This document shows, piece by piece, positions 16,177-24,594 of a stretch of DNA of 39,632 nucleotides. The stretch comes from an uncultured Bacteroidales bacterium. Lineage in GTDB: Bacteria > Bacteroidota > Bacteroidia > Bacteroidales > UBA4417. The notes beneath the pieces were generated by a model. The model was not told the DNA's origin. It was given only the letters and a program-made list of their open reading frames with translations, and ran no database searches. The position numbers and the translations under genes were made by a program. Numbering within the stretch: position 1 is the first letter of the stretch; the number at the start of each line of letters is the position of its first letter. The stretch spans positions 1 to 39,632 of the forward strand of contig CAIWMA010000414.1 in the NCBI GenBank assembly GCA_903913645.1. The letters are read 5' to 3'.

Positions 16177-17829
16177 ATGTTAAAACGAATCATCCCCTTT
16201 ATGTTAACGCTGGCATTGTTTGCTGCTTTTACAAGCAGTTGTAAACAGAAGCCGGGAAATACCAACGACACTAACGCTATAAGCGAAATGCAGAAAAAAG
16301 TTAACGAATATGCGGTGGTAAAGCTAACCACTGACCTGACTAAACTCACAGAAAAGGAAAAGCAAATGATACCGATCCTTCTGGATTTAGCGCAGATAAT
16401 GGATGATATTTTCTGGGAACAAACCTGGGGTGATAAAAATGCGTTACTTGATACCATAAAAGATCCATATGCAAAACAATTTGCTGCAATAAACTACGGC
16501 CCTTGGGACAGGCTAGACGAAAACAAAGCCTTTATAGCCGGTATTGGCGAAAAACCTAAAGGTGCAAATTTTTACCCGGTAGATATGACGAAGGAAGAAT
16601 TTGAGAAATGGAATGATAAAAATAAATCGAGCCTGTATACTATTGTAGTTCGCAATGCGGATAAAAGCCTTAAGAGTGTTTGGTTTCATGAAGCTTATGC
16701 AGAAAAGGTTAAAAAAGCATCGGATTTATTGCTAAAGGCTGCTGACCTTGCTGAAGATGCCGGTTTGAAAAAATACCTGACTTTACGCTCTAAAGCATTT
16801 CTTACCGACGATTATTTCGCCAGTGATATGGCATGGATGGATATGAAAACCAATACCTTGGATATTGTTGCAGGACCAATCGAAAATTATGAGGATGAGT
16901 TATTTGGCTATAAAGCAGCTCACGAAGCTTCGGTTTTAGTTAAAGATAAGGAATGGAGCGCTAAACTGGCAAAATACGCAGCTATGTTACCAGCACTACA
17001 AAAGGAATTGCCTTGCGATCCCAAATACAAAAAAGAAATCCCCGGTACCGATTCGGATCTAAACGCATATGATATTTTGTACTATGCCGGAAATTCAAAT
17101 AGTGGCGGCAAAACAATTGCAATCAACCTGCCAAACGACGAAAAAGTGCAGTTGGCCAAAGGCAGTCGACGCTTACAGCTGAAAAATGCAATGCAGGCAA
17201 AATTCGACAAGATTTTAGTCCCTATTTCCGATGTACTCATTGATCCGGCACAGCGAAAGAACATTAAATTTAATGCCTTTTTCGGGAATGTGATGTTTCA
17301 TGAAGTAGCTCATGGATTGGGGATAAAAAACACTATTACCGGGAAGGGAAATCTCAGGCAGGCTCTTAAAGAACAATACTCAGGCTGGGAAGAAGCCAAA
17401 GCCGACGTGGTTGGTTTATGGATGGTAAGCTGGCTGATTGATAAAAAAGAACTTACTGGAGTTACCGTTGAAGATGCTTATGTAACCTACATGGCCGGCC
17501 TAATTCGTTCGGTACGTTTTGGTGCTGCCGAAGCCCATGGAAAAGCCAATATGATGTGCTTCAATTTCTTTGAAGACAAAAAAGCCTTTTCGCGCAATGC
17601 CGATGGAACTTTTAAGGTTGACATTGAAAAAACCCGCAAGGCCATTAATGAATGGAGTGCATTTATCCTGAGTGTTGAAGGCGAAGGCGATTACGACAAA
17701 GCCGCAACATATATGAAAGAAAATGGCAAAGTTCGTTCTGATCTTCAAACCGGACTGGAATTGCTTAAATCAGCTAATATCCCGAAAGACGTGGTGTTCG
17801 ACCAGGGGAAAGTGGCGCTGGGATTATAA
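16177..17829 (+). CDS. M49-like zinc peptidase lipoprotein (dipeptidyl-peptidase III related)
   Basis: A 550-residue exported lipoprotein; lipobox TSSC with Cys22. The zinc site is visible: HEVAH at residues 375-379 and EEAKAD at 405-410, about 26 residues apart. This two-motif layout and the surrounding VMFHEVAHGLGIKNT match the M49 (dipeptidyl-peptidase III) group, but the first motif has the HExxH length rather than the HExxxH usually cited for DPP III. Family knowledge suggests removal of dipeptides from N-termini of short peptides. The acylated Cys would place it in the periplasm or at the cell surface, unlike cytosolic DPP III. A terminator follows at 17893. An S46 dipeptidyl-peptidase is next on the same strand but as a separate transcript. 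Zn peptidase identity is firm; substrate is inferred. Confidence 0.82.
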   Translation: MLKRIIPFMLTLALFAAFTSSCKQKPGNTNDTNAISEMQKKVNEYAVVKLTTDLTKLTEKEKQMIPILLDLAQIMDDIFWEQTWGDKNALLDTIKDPYAKQFAAINYGPWDRLDENKAFIAGIGEKPKGANFYPVDMTKEEFEKWNDKNKSSLYTIVVRNADKSLKSVWFHEAYAEKVKKASDLLLKAADLAEDAGLKKYLTLRSKAFLTDDYFASDMAWMDMKTNTLDIVAGPIENYEDELFGYKAAHEASVLVKDKEWSAKLAKYAAMLPALQKELPCDPKYKKEIPGTDSDLNAYDILYYAGNSNSGGKTIAINLPNDEKVQLAKGSRRLQLKNAMQAKFDKILVPISDVLIDPAQRKNIKFNAFFGNVMFHEVAHGLGIKNTITGKGNLRQALKEQYSGWEEAKADVVGLWMVSWLIDKKELTGVTVEDAYVTYMAGLIRSVRFGAAEAHGKANMMCFNFFEDKKAFSRNADGTFKVDIEKTRKAINEWSAFILSVEGEGDYDKAATYMKENGKVRSDLQTGLELLKSANIPKDVVFDQGKVALGL

Positions 17830-17892
17830 AGGGCGGAAAAAGAGAGAGGGAGCGGCTGAGAGAAAGTGATCGAGTAAAATATTAATGATAAG

Positions 17893-17926
17893 GCTCAACA
17901 GGAGAATATTCTGTTGGGCTTTTATT
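17893..17926 (+). terminator. Terminator of the M49-like gene
   Basis: GCTCAACAG (17893-17901) pairs with CTGTTGGGC (17911-17919) with one G:U pair, around a 9-base loop, and is followed by TTTTATTT. It begins 64 bases past the stop. Confidence 0.82.
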
Positions 17927-17934
17927 TCAATAAA

Positions 17935-18010
17935 AGGATTTAAAATCCTATGCTCCATGCAGCGGGATTATAAATCCCGCTGAGCAAATCCCGTCGAGCA
18001 AATCCTGCTA
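17935..18010. repeat. REP-like palindromes between the two peptidase genes
   Basis: Three elements follow in series: AGGATTTAAAATCCT (17935-17949), GCGGGATTATAAATCCCGC (17962-17980), and a direct repeat GAGCAAATCCCGTC/GAGCAAATCCTGCT (17982-18009). All contain the core GGATT or AATCC. Such palindromes resemble the REP sequences mobilised by RAYT (TnpA_REP) proteins; no RAYT gene is in this window. Confidence 0.6.
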
Positions 18011-18120
18011 TGTAGTTGTTTTTACAGAATTTATTTGCCAACTCACAGAACAAATATGTCAACTTGCATAGGATTAGCTATTAACAACAAAATGTGCTGC
18101 AGGACTATATACATAAAAGT

Positions 18121-18128
18121 TATCTTTG
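18121..18128 (+). promoter_or_regulatory. Promoter -7 element of the S46 peptidase gene
   Basis: TATCTTTG is an exact TAnnTTTG match, 31 bases before the start codon. No clear -33 TTTG is seen. Confidence 0.45.
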
Positions 18129-18159
18129 CTTGTTAAATAATCCTATTAATTAAAGAAAT

Positions 18160-20316
18160 ATGAAAAAAATCGTACTTGCGTTATGTTTGCTTACAGCGGT
18201 TTTCGCCAAAGCAGCCAATACTCCCGACGAAGGCATGTGGCTTCCCATGTTCGTTGAAAGATTAAACTATGTTGATATGCAGAAAATGGGTCTTCACCTT
18301 ACAGCAGAAGAACTATACAGCATTAACCACTCAAGTCTCAAAGATGCCATTGTTAGCCTTGGCGGATTTTGCACAGCCGAAGTTGTTTCGCCCGAAGGCT
18401 TGCTTTTTACCAATCACCACTGCGGGTATGAAGCCATTCAGCAACACAGCTCTGTTGATCATGACTATCTTACCGATGGTTTCTGGGCAATGAGTAAGGC
18501 TGAGGAACTTCCAAACGAAGGCCTCTTTGTTTCGTTCCTCGTACGAATGGAAGATAAGAGCAGCGACGTACTTGGTGTTGTAACAGCCGATATGGATGAG
18601 GCTGCCCGTGGCGCTGCCATTACCAAAAAAGTTGAAGAATTAAAGAAAGAAGCTTCCGAAGACGGAAAATATACCGTTGAACTGAAGAGTTTCTTTAATG
18701 GGAATGAATACTATATGTTTGTTTACCAGAAATTTACTGACATCCGACTGGTAGGAGCTCCCCCTTCATCCATAGGTAAATTCGGCGGCGATACCGACAA
18801 CTGGATGTGGCCACGTCATACCGGCGACTTCAGTATTTTCCGTATTTATACAGCTCCCGATGGCACTCCTGCCGAATATTCGAAAGACAATGTTCCAATG
18901 GTGGCCAAGAAATTTTTACCTGTATCAGTAAAAGGATATAAGAAAGATGATTTTGCAATGATCTGGGGCTATCCCGGAAGAACTGACAGGTACATGAACT
19001 CCTGGGCTGTAGAGGCAACTCTCACCGATATTGATCCTGTTATTGTTAAAGGACTTGGATTAGTTCTCGAAAAGCAGAAAGAAGTGATGGATAAGGATAA
19101 TGCGGTTCGTATTGCTTATGCTAGCAATTATGCAGGCCTGGCTAACTTCTGGAAAAACAAACTTGGCGAAGCACGCGACCTGAAACGGCTTGATGTTGTG
19201 AAGAAAAAACAGGATATTGAAGCAAAATTGCAGCAGTGGATAAATGCCGACGAACAGCGTAAAGCTAAATACGGCGATGTTCTGAGCACGTATGCTGATG
19301 TTTACAAGCAATATAAAGACCAGAACCTGAACCAGCAGATGTGGTACGCACAACTTATGTTTTTTGGATCGAAAGCATTCCCGTTCCCTGGACAGGCAAC
19401 CGCAATTGAAACCGTTCTGAAGACCGGCGCCAAAGGCGATGACCTTAAAAAACAAATGGAGAAATATAAAGAAACTTCAAAGGAGCATTTCAAGGAATAT
19501 AACAATGAAATTGAGCAGAATGTGCTGGCTGCATTGCTTACCCTTTTCCGCACTAATATTCCAGCCACACAGCAACCTGCTATATTCCAGGAAATTGATA
19601 AAAAATACAAAGGCGATATCAATAAATATGTTGCCGATATGTTTAAAAAATCCATTTTCTGCACTGAAGCTCAATTCAATGCTTTCCTCGAAAAGCCAAA
19701 CCTGAAGAAAATGCAAAAGGATCCGGCTTATGTTGCCTACAATTCTTTTATGGATAACTTCAAGAAACTGCAAGGCGCTAATCAGCAACTTGGCGTTAAG
19801 AATAAAAAAGCGCAGCGCCTGTTTGTTGCTGCACTCCGCGAAATGGAGCCAAACACAAGTTTTTACCCTGATGCCAACAGCACTATGCGTATGACTTATG
19901 GGAAAGTGCTCGATTATTACCCTGCCGACGCTGTTCATTACAACTACTACACTACGCTCGACGGTGTTATGATGAAAGAAGATCCGAACAACGAAGAGTT
20001 TATTGTTCCTGCCAAACTGAAGGAATTGTACAATAAAAAAGACTACGGCCGTTACGGCCAAAACGGTAAACTTTACACATGTTTCCTTACCGACAACGAT
20101 ATTACAGGTGGCAACTCCGGCAGCCCGGTTATAAATGGCGATGGTGAACTTATCGGACTTGCTTTCGACGGTAACTGGGAAGCAATGAGCGGCAATATTC
20201 TTTTCGAACCTGAACTCCAGCGGACAATTAATGTTGATGTTCGTTATGTGCTTTTCGTTATCGAAAAATACGCAGGTGCATCCAACCTGATCAACGAACT
20301 GAAGATCGTTCAATAA
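18160..20316 (+). CDS. S46 family dipeptidyl-peptidase, DPP7 type
   Basis: A 718-residue periplasmic serine exopeptidase that cleaves dipeptides from N-termini. Residues 1-18 form a signal peptide (cut near AKA-AN). The S46 signature follows directly (DEGMWLPMF). The catalytic residues of the chymotrypsin-like double barrel are visible: His86 in TNHHCGY, Asp223 in HTGDFSIFR and Ser653 in GGNSGSPV. The position that decides specificity in Porphyromonas enzymes (Gly in DPP7, Arg in DPP11) is Gly671 in GLAFDGNWEAMSG. This predicts DPP7-like preference for hydrophobic P1 residues rather than Asp/Glu. The length matches the family (about 700-720). It has its own promoter and a strong terminator, so it is monocistronic. 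With the M49-like enzyme it would feed dipeptides to uptake systems. Confidence 0.95.
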   Translation: MKKIVLALCLLTAVFAKAANTPDEGMWLPMFVERLNYVDMQKMGLHLTAEELYSINHSSLKDAIVSLGGFCTAEVVSPEGLLFTNHHCGYEAIQQHSSVDHDYLTDGFWAMSKAEELPNEGLFVSFLVRMEDKSSDVLGVVTADMDEAARGAAITKKVEELKKEASEDGKYTVELKSFFNGNEYYMFVYQKFTDIRLVGAPPSSIGKFGGDTDNWMWPRHTGDFSIFRIYTAPDGTPAEYSKDNVPMVAKKFLPVSVKGYKKDDFAMIWGYPGRTDRYMNSWAVEATLTDIDPVIVKGLGLVLEKQKEVMDKDNAVRIAYASNYAGLANFWKNKLGEARDLKRLDVVKKKQDIEAKLQQWINADEQRKAKYGDVLSTYADVYKQYKDQNLNQQMWYAQLMFFGSKAFPFPGQATAIETVLKTGAKGDDLKKQMEKYKETSKEHFKEYNNEIEQNVLAALLTLFRTNIPATQQPAIFQEIDKKYKGDINKYVADMFKKSIFCTEAQFNAFLEKPNLKKMQKDPAYVAYNSFMDNFKKLQGANQQLGVKNKKAQRLFVAALREMEPNTSFYPDANSTMRMTYGKVLDYYPADAVHYNYYTTLDGVMMKEDPNNEEFIVPAKLKELYNKKDYGRYGQNGKLYTCFLTDNDITGGNSGSPVINGDGELIGLAFDGNWEAMSGNILFEPELQRTINVDVRYVLFVIEKYAGASNLINELKIVQ

Positions 20317-20339
20317 TTGAATTAGTTAGTGTTTAATTT

Positions 20340-20369
20340 AAAAAGGATTCCCAACGGAATCCTTTTTTT
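20340..20369 (+). terminator. Terminator of the S46 gene
   Basis: GGATTC (20345-20350) and GAATCC (20357-20362), extended by A/T pairs, form a hairpin followed by seven T. It lies 24 bases past the stop. Confidence 0.88.
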
Positions 20370-20556
20370 ATGCCTTATTTTTATAAACAATGCCGGTAAT
20401 ATTTGGAGTCAAATAAAGATTCAAATGCGTTAAGTATCGAATAGAAATTATCCAATATTTAGAAAACCTGCAGCCAGGTGGATTCTCTGTTTTCAAATCT
20501 CAATCCCTGATTTCATCCTGGCTCAGATTTGCATAAGAATCATTAAAAGAGTGAAG

Positions 20557-20612
20557 CAGATGAACACTATGCGCCTACAAATGGTTTAAAGAGGAAACCA
20601 TCTGTTCATATG
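20557..20612 (+). promoter_or_regulatory. Nested stem-loop over the start of the DUF5995 gene
   Basis: An inner hairpin pairs ATGGTTT (20581-20587) with AAACCAT (20595-20601) around AAAGAGG. An outer stem pairs CAGATGAACA (20557-20566) with TGTTCATATG (20603-20612), nine of ten positions. The start codon at 20610-20612 lies inside the outer stem and the purine-rich loop is where a ribosome-binding site would be. Translational control is possible but inferred. Confidence 0.4.
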
Positions 20613-21365
20613 GCTATTCCTGCAAAATCCATCGATGAAGTTCTGTCGGAACTCGACATAATCATCGAAAATACGGTTGTTGAAAATACTTATCTTGGAA
20701 TTTTTGCCTATGTCTACCGGAGGACTACCGCGCAGATAAAGCAGGCAATACTCGAAAAACAATTCGAAGATAATGAGCGCATGCAGGTTATGGATGTGGC
20801 ATTTGCGAATTTATATTTAACAGCATATCAAAACTATATGCACAATCAAGATTGTTCCGCCTCATGGAAAACAGCATTTAGCGCGAAACACGATAAACTT
20901 ACAATTATTCAGCATCTGATGCTTGGAATGAATGCGCATATCAACATGGATCTTGGAATTGCCGCGTCAACCTTTTCGCCAGGATTAAGTATGGCTGTGC
21001 TGAAAAATGACTTTATGAAAGTAAACCAGATCCTTAATAACCTCACAAATGAAATGCAGGACAGGGTTGCAAAAGTTTCAAGACTGATGGTACTTCTTGA
21101 TTGGTTAGGGAAAAATACGGATGAGTTGATTGCTAATTTCAGCATGGTGAAAGCGCGAGAACAGGCCTGGAACCTTGCGTGCATTTTGTCGGAATTGAAA
21201 GATGCTGAAAGAAAAGCAGTAGTTGAGCTTACAGATACTACTATTGCTGAATTTGGCAACCAGCTAAAAAATCCTCCAGGCAAAATACTCAAAATGGCAC
21301 TAAAACTCATTTCCTATTTTGAAGAAAAGGATGTAAAAATAATCATCAACAAATTGGAATCTTAA
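20610..21365 (+). CDS. DUF5995 family protein
   Basis: A 251-residue, all-helical, soluble protein with no signal peptide or membrane segment. The conserved phrase LMLGMNAHINMDLG at residues 103-116 is the hallmark I associate with DUF5995, a family of unknown function; His110, Asn112 and Asp114 within it could be polar active-site or metal ligands, but this is a guess. The N-terminal IDEVLSELDIIIENTV also fits a helical start. It is not obviously in an operon: a terminator precedes it and the next gene, 96 bases downstream, has its own promoter. The start codon is the first ATG of the frame and lies in a hairpin. Confidence 0.78.
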   Translation: MAIPAKSIDEVLSELDIIIENTVVENTYLGIFAYVYRRTTAQIKQAILEKQFEDNERMQVMDVAFANLYLTAYQNYMHNQDCSASWKTAFSAKHDKLTIIQHLMLGMNAHINMDLGIAASTFSPGLSMAVLKNDFMKVNQILNNLTNEMQDRVAKVSRLMVLLDWLGKNTDELIANFSMVKAREQAWNLACILSELKDAERKAVVELTDTTIAEFGNQLKNPPGKILKMALKLISYFEEKDVKIIINKLES

Positions 21366-21424
21366 TAAACTTAGTCTGTTTAGGATTTACCTCTAATTTT
21401 TATCCAAACTGATAATTCATAAGC

Positions 21425-21432
21425 TATATTTG
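21425..21432 (+). promoter_or_regulatory. Promoter -7 element of the VF530-type gene
   Basis: TATATTTG is an exact TAnnTTTG match, 29 bases before the start codon. Confidence 0.45.
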
Positions 21433-21461
21433 CATTGCAATAATCCGGCAATTCTTTCCTT

Positions 21462-21686
21462 ATGACTGAACAAAAAAACAATCCTTTACACGGCGTGAGC
21501 CTGGAAACAATATTGAATCGTTTGGTTGATCATTTCGGGTGGGAATTATTAGGGAAACTGATACAGATTAACTGTTTTATTGAAAACCCAAGTATTCAGT
21601 CGAGCCTGAAATTTTTACGTAAAACGCCTTGGGCACGCAAGAAGGTCGAAGACCTTTACTTAGAAATACACACAACTGAAAAATAA
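21462..21686 (+). CDS. VF530-family (DUF2132) small DNA-binding-like protein
   Basis: A 74-residue protein with the family pattern in order: [20 protein letters not shown] at residues 6-25, WELLGKLI, and [20 protein letters not shown] at 47-66. This matches VF530 (DUF2132) proteins over the full length. A family structure was described as DNA-binding-like, but the cell role is not established. The protein is basic near its C-terminus. It stands alone with its own promoter; the pseudogene downstream is not clearly linked. Confidence 0.9.
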   Translation: MTEQKNNPLHGVSLETILNRLVDHFGWELLGKLIQINCFIENPSIQSSLKFLRKTPWARKKVEDLYLEIHTTEK

Positions 21687-21859
21687 GTAAAATCAGTCAG
21701 AACGATGTGGTAACTATTTCAAAACAATTCATTTACTCACTGAGCCGCAATTTCATATTAGTTAAAATCCAGCGAGAATAAACTTCATTCCGGCTAAAAA
21801 ACATTTTTTTATCTAAGTTTTAATATAAAACTTTAACGCTTATTAATTTTTCTATTTAT

Positions 21860-23075
21860 ATGAAATCTAACTTATTGTTAGTAATCCTATTCTTCAGTAT
21901 GGTTTGTACGTTTGGACAGATAAGCTTTGAAAAAGCGTATTTTATTGATAACGATAACCGTAAAACAGAGTGTTTAATTAAAAATGAAGATTGGAAAAAC
22001 AATCCAACTGAATTTATTTACAAACCGGAAGGCACTGATTTGTCTGTAAAAGCAACAATCGCTTCAATAAAGGAATTTGGCATCTATAAATTTCCCAAAA
22101 AGGGCCAAAGTTAAGATTGATCGTTCGAGTGACGACATAAACAGGCTTACCGTTACCCCTTTAGCAGGCTGGTCTGCAGAAGAATTGTTTCTGAAAGTCC
22201 TTTTAAACGGAAAAGCTTCACTTTTTTATTATGCCGATGATAACTCGCAAAGGTTTTTTTATTCCATATCCGACACAAGTATTAATTAGCTGATTTACAG
22301 AAAATATTTAGATGCCGAGAAGCACATTATTATAAGTAACCGGTTCAGGCAGCAGCTTTGGCTCGATGTAAAGTGCGCAAATACCAGTGTTAGTTCCGTT
22401 GAAAAGATTAACTACAATCAAAAAGACCTTGAAAATTATTTTATCACCTACAGTAAATGTACTGGCGACAGCTCTGTGAATTCCGGCACTAAATCCAATC
22501 GGGATTGGTTTAATCTGAAAATTGCTCCCGGAATAAATTTTGCAACTATTTCTTTGGATAACAATGCATATTATTACAAAGACTGGAAATATACAAATAA
22601 AGTAAGCTTCCGGATAGGTGTTGAAGCGGAGTTGGTTCTACCCTTTAAAAAGAATAAGTGGGCTGCAACATTTGAACCAACATTCCAATATTTTAAAGAT
22701 GAGACTAATTCTAGCACAGTAACTTCATCTGTTAATTTCAAATCAATAGAATTCCCTGTCGGCCTGAGGTACTATTTCTTTTTAAACAAGGATTTAAAAA
22801 TGTTTGTAAATGGCATTTTTATCGTGAACTATTCCCTGAATCTTAATTCTGACATTGTCATCTCCCTCGACAATTATAATACCACAACTCTTGATATAAG
22901 CACCGGACCAAGTTTTGCAGTTGGTGGAGGATTTGAATATAAAAGAGCAAGTGCTGAAATCAGGTATTACACCGACAGAGAAATACTAAATGATTATCAA
23001 ACTTGGTTTAACAAATACACCAGGGTTTCAGTTATATTCGGATATAAAATATTTAAGAAAGTGCATGCGGCCTGA
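21860..23075 (+). pseudogene. Outer-membrane beta-barrel family gene broken by a frameshift and a nonsense codon
   Basis: Three collinear pieces form one broken gene. Piece 1 (21860-22114) starts with a signal peptide ending CTFGQ and reads ISFEKAYFIDNDNRKTECLI. At about 22091-22104 (CCCAAAAAGGG) the homologous reading moves by one base into the frame RAKVKIDRSSDDINRL, so one base was probably gained. That frame meets TAG at 22287-22289 where the flanking text (SIN stop LIYRKYLDAEK) suggests a CAG glutamine codon originally. The same frame then stays open to 23075 and gives a C-terminal beta-barrel with alternating strands, ending VSVIFGYKIF. The repaired protein would have about 404 residues, as expected for a Bacteroidota family of secreted proteins with a C-terminal porin-like barrel. 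Two independent lesions argue for a real pseudogene. Confidence 0.8.
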
Positions 23076-23156
23076 ATACTGAAAGTAGACATTCCGAACT
23101 GTGAAAACCAGGTTCATTTATAGAATATACCGGATAAGAAAGCAATACCATCAATC

Positions 23157-23195
23157 AAAAAAAAACCCCTCACCGAAATAACGATGAGGGGTTTT
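23157..23195. terminator. Bidirectional terminator between convergent genes
   Basis: AAAACCCCTCA (23162-23172) pairs with TGAGGGGTTTT (23185-23195). The minus strand then has nine T (23157-23165), the plus strand four. It serves the minus gene ending at 23223 and possibly the plus-strand pseudogene. Confidence 0.85.
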
Positions 23196-23222
23196 CTGTA
23201 TTTTTCTGAGAATCAGCACAAA

Positions 23223-23933
23223 TTACATATTGGTCAGCAATTTAGCATTCTCAACAATAACTTCGTAAAAATACCCTGCGCCGAAATCTTTTTTCAAAGT
23301 TACCGTTCCTTCGAAGGTTACAACGTCACCCACTTTGGTAACATCATTGGTAGTAATGGTAAGGTCAAAAGACCCGTTGCTGCTGGTTCCATCCTGAATG
23401 TGAACCCAATTCATTTTCATAATATCGGCGCTGTATTTTACAACTTCACCACTGATTTTAACAGTCTTACCTGCATACTTTTCTTTGTTGGTATAAAGTT
23501 CGGCAATGCTGATACCGCCCTTGGCAACTTCCACTTTTACACCTTCTTTTTGAATTGCTTCCTGTTTGCCTTTGGCTGAATCGGCAACAGTTATTTTGGC
23601 AACAATAGGCTGATCGCTGAATTTGTCAACAAAAAGGATTGAAGGAAATGTCCTTTTCAGTTCCTTGCTTACAAAGTTGTTCATTTCAATACCAGGCACA
23701 TAGTAATATGATTTGCCCTTTTCAACTTCCTGCCTTGTAATTGCTATCCAGTTTTCATTGCCATTTTCCGAAATCCGGATATACGAATAATTGCTTGTCT
23801 GAATTACTTCTTCGACAGTCGCTTTACGCACACCTGGAGCCAGGTTTTCGTCGGCAGCGCTTTTTTGCTTACATGAAGCAGCAAACAGAATAAGGCAAGC
23901 CAACAGAACAAATAGGTTTAATTTCATTTTCAT
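23223..23933 (-). CDS. Lipoprotein with NrfJ-like and OB-fold-like domains
   Basis: A 236-residue predicted lipoprotein; Cys21 in FAASC is the acylation site. Residues about 38-105 form a small beta domain (VEEVIQTSNYSYIRISENGNENWIAI and YYYVPGIEMNNFVSKELKRTF), a pattern I know from NrfJ-like proteins and their relatives. Residues about 140-236 look like an OB-fold of the tRNA_anti type (YAGKTVKISGEVVKY, WVHIQDGT, VGDVVTFEGTVTLKKDFG). Binding of a small ligand or envelope polymer is possible; no catalytic residue is visible. It is monocistronic with a promoter at 23983 and a strong terminator. Moderate certainty for domains, low for role. Confidence 0.72.
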   Translation of the reverse strand: MKMKLNLFVLLACLILFAASCKQKSAADENLAPGVRKATVEEVIQTSNYSYIRISENGNENWIAITRQEVEKGKSYYYVPGIEMNNFVSKELKRTFPSILFVDKFSDQPIVAKITVADSAKGKQEAIQKEGVKVEVAKGGISIAELYTNKEKYAGKTVKISGEVVKYSADIMKMNWVHIQDGTSSNGSFDLTITTNDVTKVGDVVTFEGTVTLKKDFGAGYFYEVIVENAKLLTNM

Positions 23934-23982
23934 GATATCGATTTTCTTTAATGTTGTTTATAAGATTTTCCCTTTCAGGGTG

Positions 23983-23990
23983 CAAAAGTA
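23983..23990 (-). promoter_or_regulatory. Promoter -7 element of the NrfJ/OB-like lipoprotein gene
   Basis: The minus strand reads TACTTTTG, an exact TAnnTTTG match, 49 bases before the start codon. The -33 element is not obvious. Confidence 0.4.
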
Positions 23991-24094
23991 TTCATATTTG
24001 AGCATATTTGCATGATTCTGTCAAAACATTTGATTTTCGCAGTATTATAATACCATTTGTATACCAACCTTAATACTGTAATTGATAAATGTGC

Positions 24095-24102
24095 TAAGTT
24101 TG
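24095..24102 (+). promoter_or_regulatory. Candidate promoter of the small lipoprotein gene
   Basis: TAAGTTTG matches TAnnTTTG, about 115 bases before the start at 24218. No convincing -33 element. Confidence 0.35.
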
Positions 24103-24217
24103 CATGTGTTTTAAAGTGGGAAATATAGCCTGAGTAAACGAAATATTACCACCGAAACGTGACTGTGGCAAGTGTTATCAATTTGACGGATGTAACATTA
24201 ATTTTAAATTCAGTATT

Positions 24218-24526
24218 ATGAAAAACTTCATTAAACCAAGCGGAATTATTGTGATTCTTTTTATGCTTACCAGCATCTTATTCTTAACCGGCTGCGCCAA
24301 CAAGGAACTAATAGCGCCTTGTCTTACTGGGCATACATACGGTTTCCTGGGAGGTTTATTTCATGGTTTTATTGCACCTTTTGACCTCATTGCCATGTTA
24401 TTCCGCAACGATGTTACGGTATACGCACCAAATAACAACGGGGCATGGTATGCATTTGGCTTCCTTCTGGGTAGTGGTGGCTGGGGTTTCTTCGGGGGCA
24501 AAGGCTCATCAGGGAAACGGGGGTAG
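24218..24526 (+). CDS. Small conserved lipoprotein (HGFIAPF...FGFLLG type)
   Basis: A 102-residue protein. Cys26 in FLTGC is a lipobox acylation site. The mature part contains GGLFHGFIAPFDLIAMLF and YAPNNNGAWYAFGFLLGSGG, two hydrophobic stretches joined by a polar loop. I recognise the HGFIAPF...NNNG.WY.FGFLLG pattern as a small conserved family found widely in bacteria, without a known function. The C-terminus is Gly-rich with two terminal basic residues. It may be a membrane-associated peptide with two re-entrant segments. Convergent with the next gene; no clear terminator in the 68-base gap. Confidence 0.72.
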   Translation: MKNFIKPSGIIVILFMLTSILFLTGCANKELIAPCLTGHTYGFLGGLFHGFIAPFDLIAMLFRNDVTVYAPNNNGAWYAFGFLLGSGGWGFFGGKGSSGKRG

Positions 24527-24594
24527 CTTTTGCAGGATTCCTGTTAAGACTGAGAATGCATTTTCACTATAACGTACGGATTTCTGCTAAAAAG

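Noticed and set aside
19477..20313. 278-codon frame antisense to the S46 peptidase
   Set aside because: It overlaps a strongly supported gene entirely and its Phe/His-rich composition is a typical shadow.
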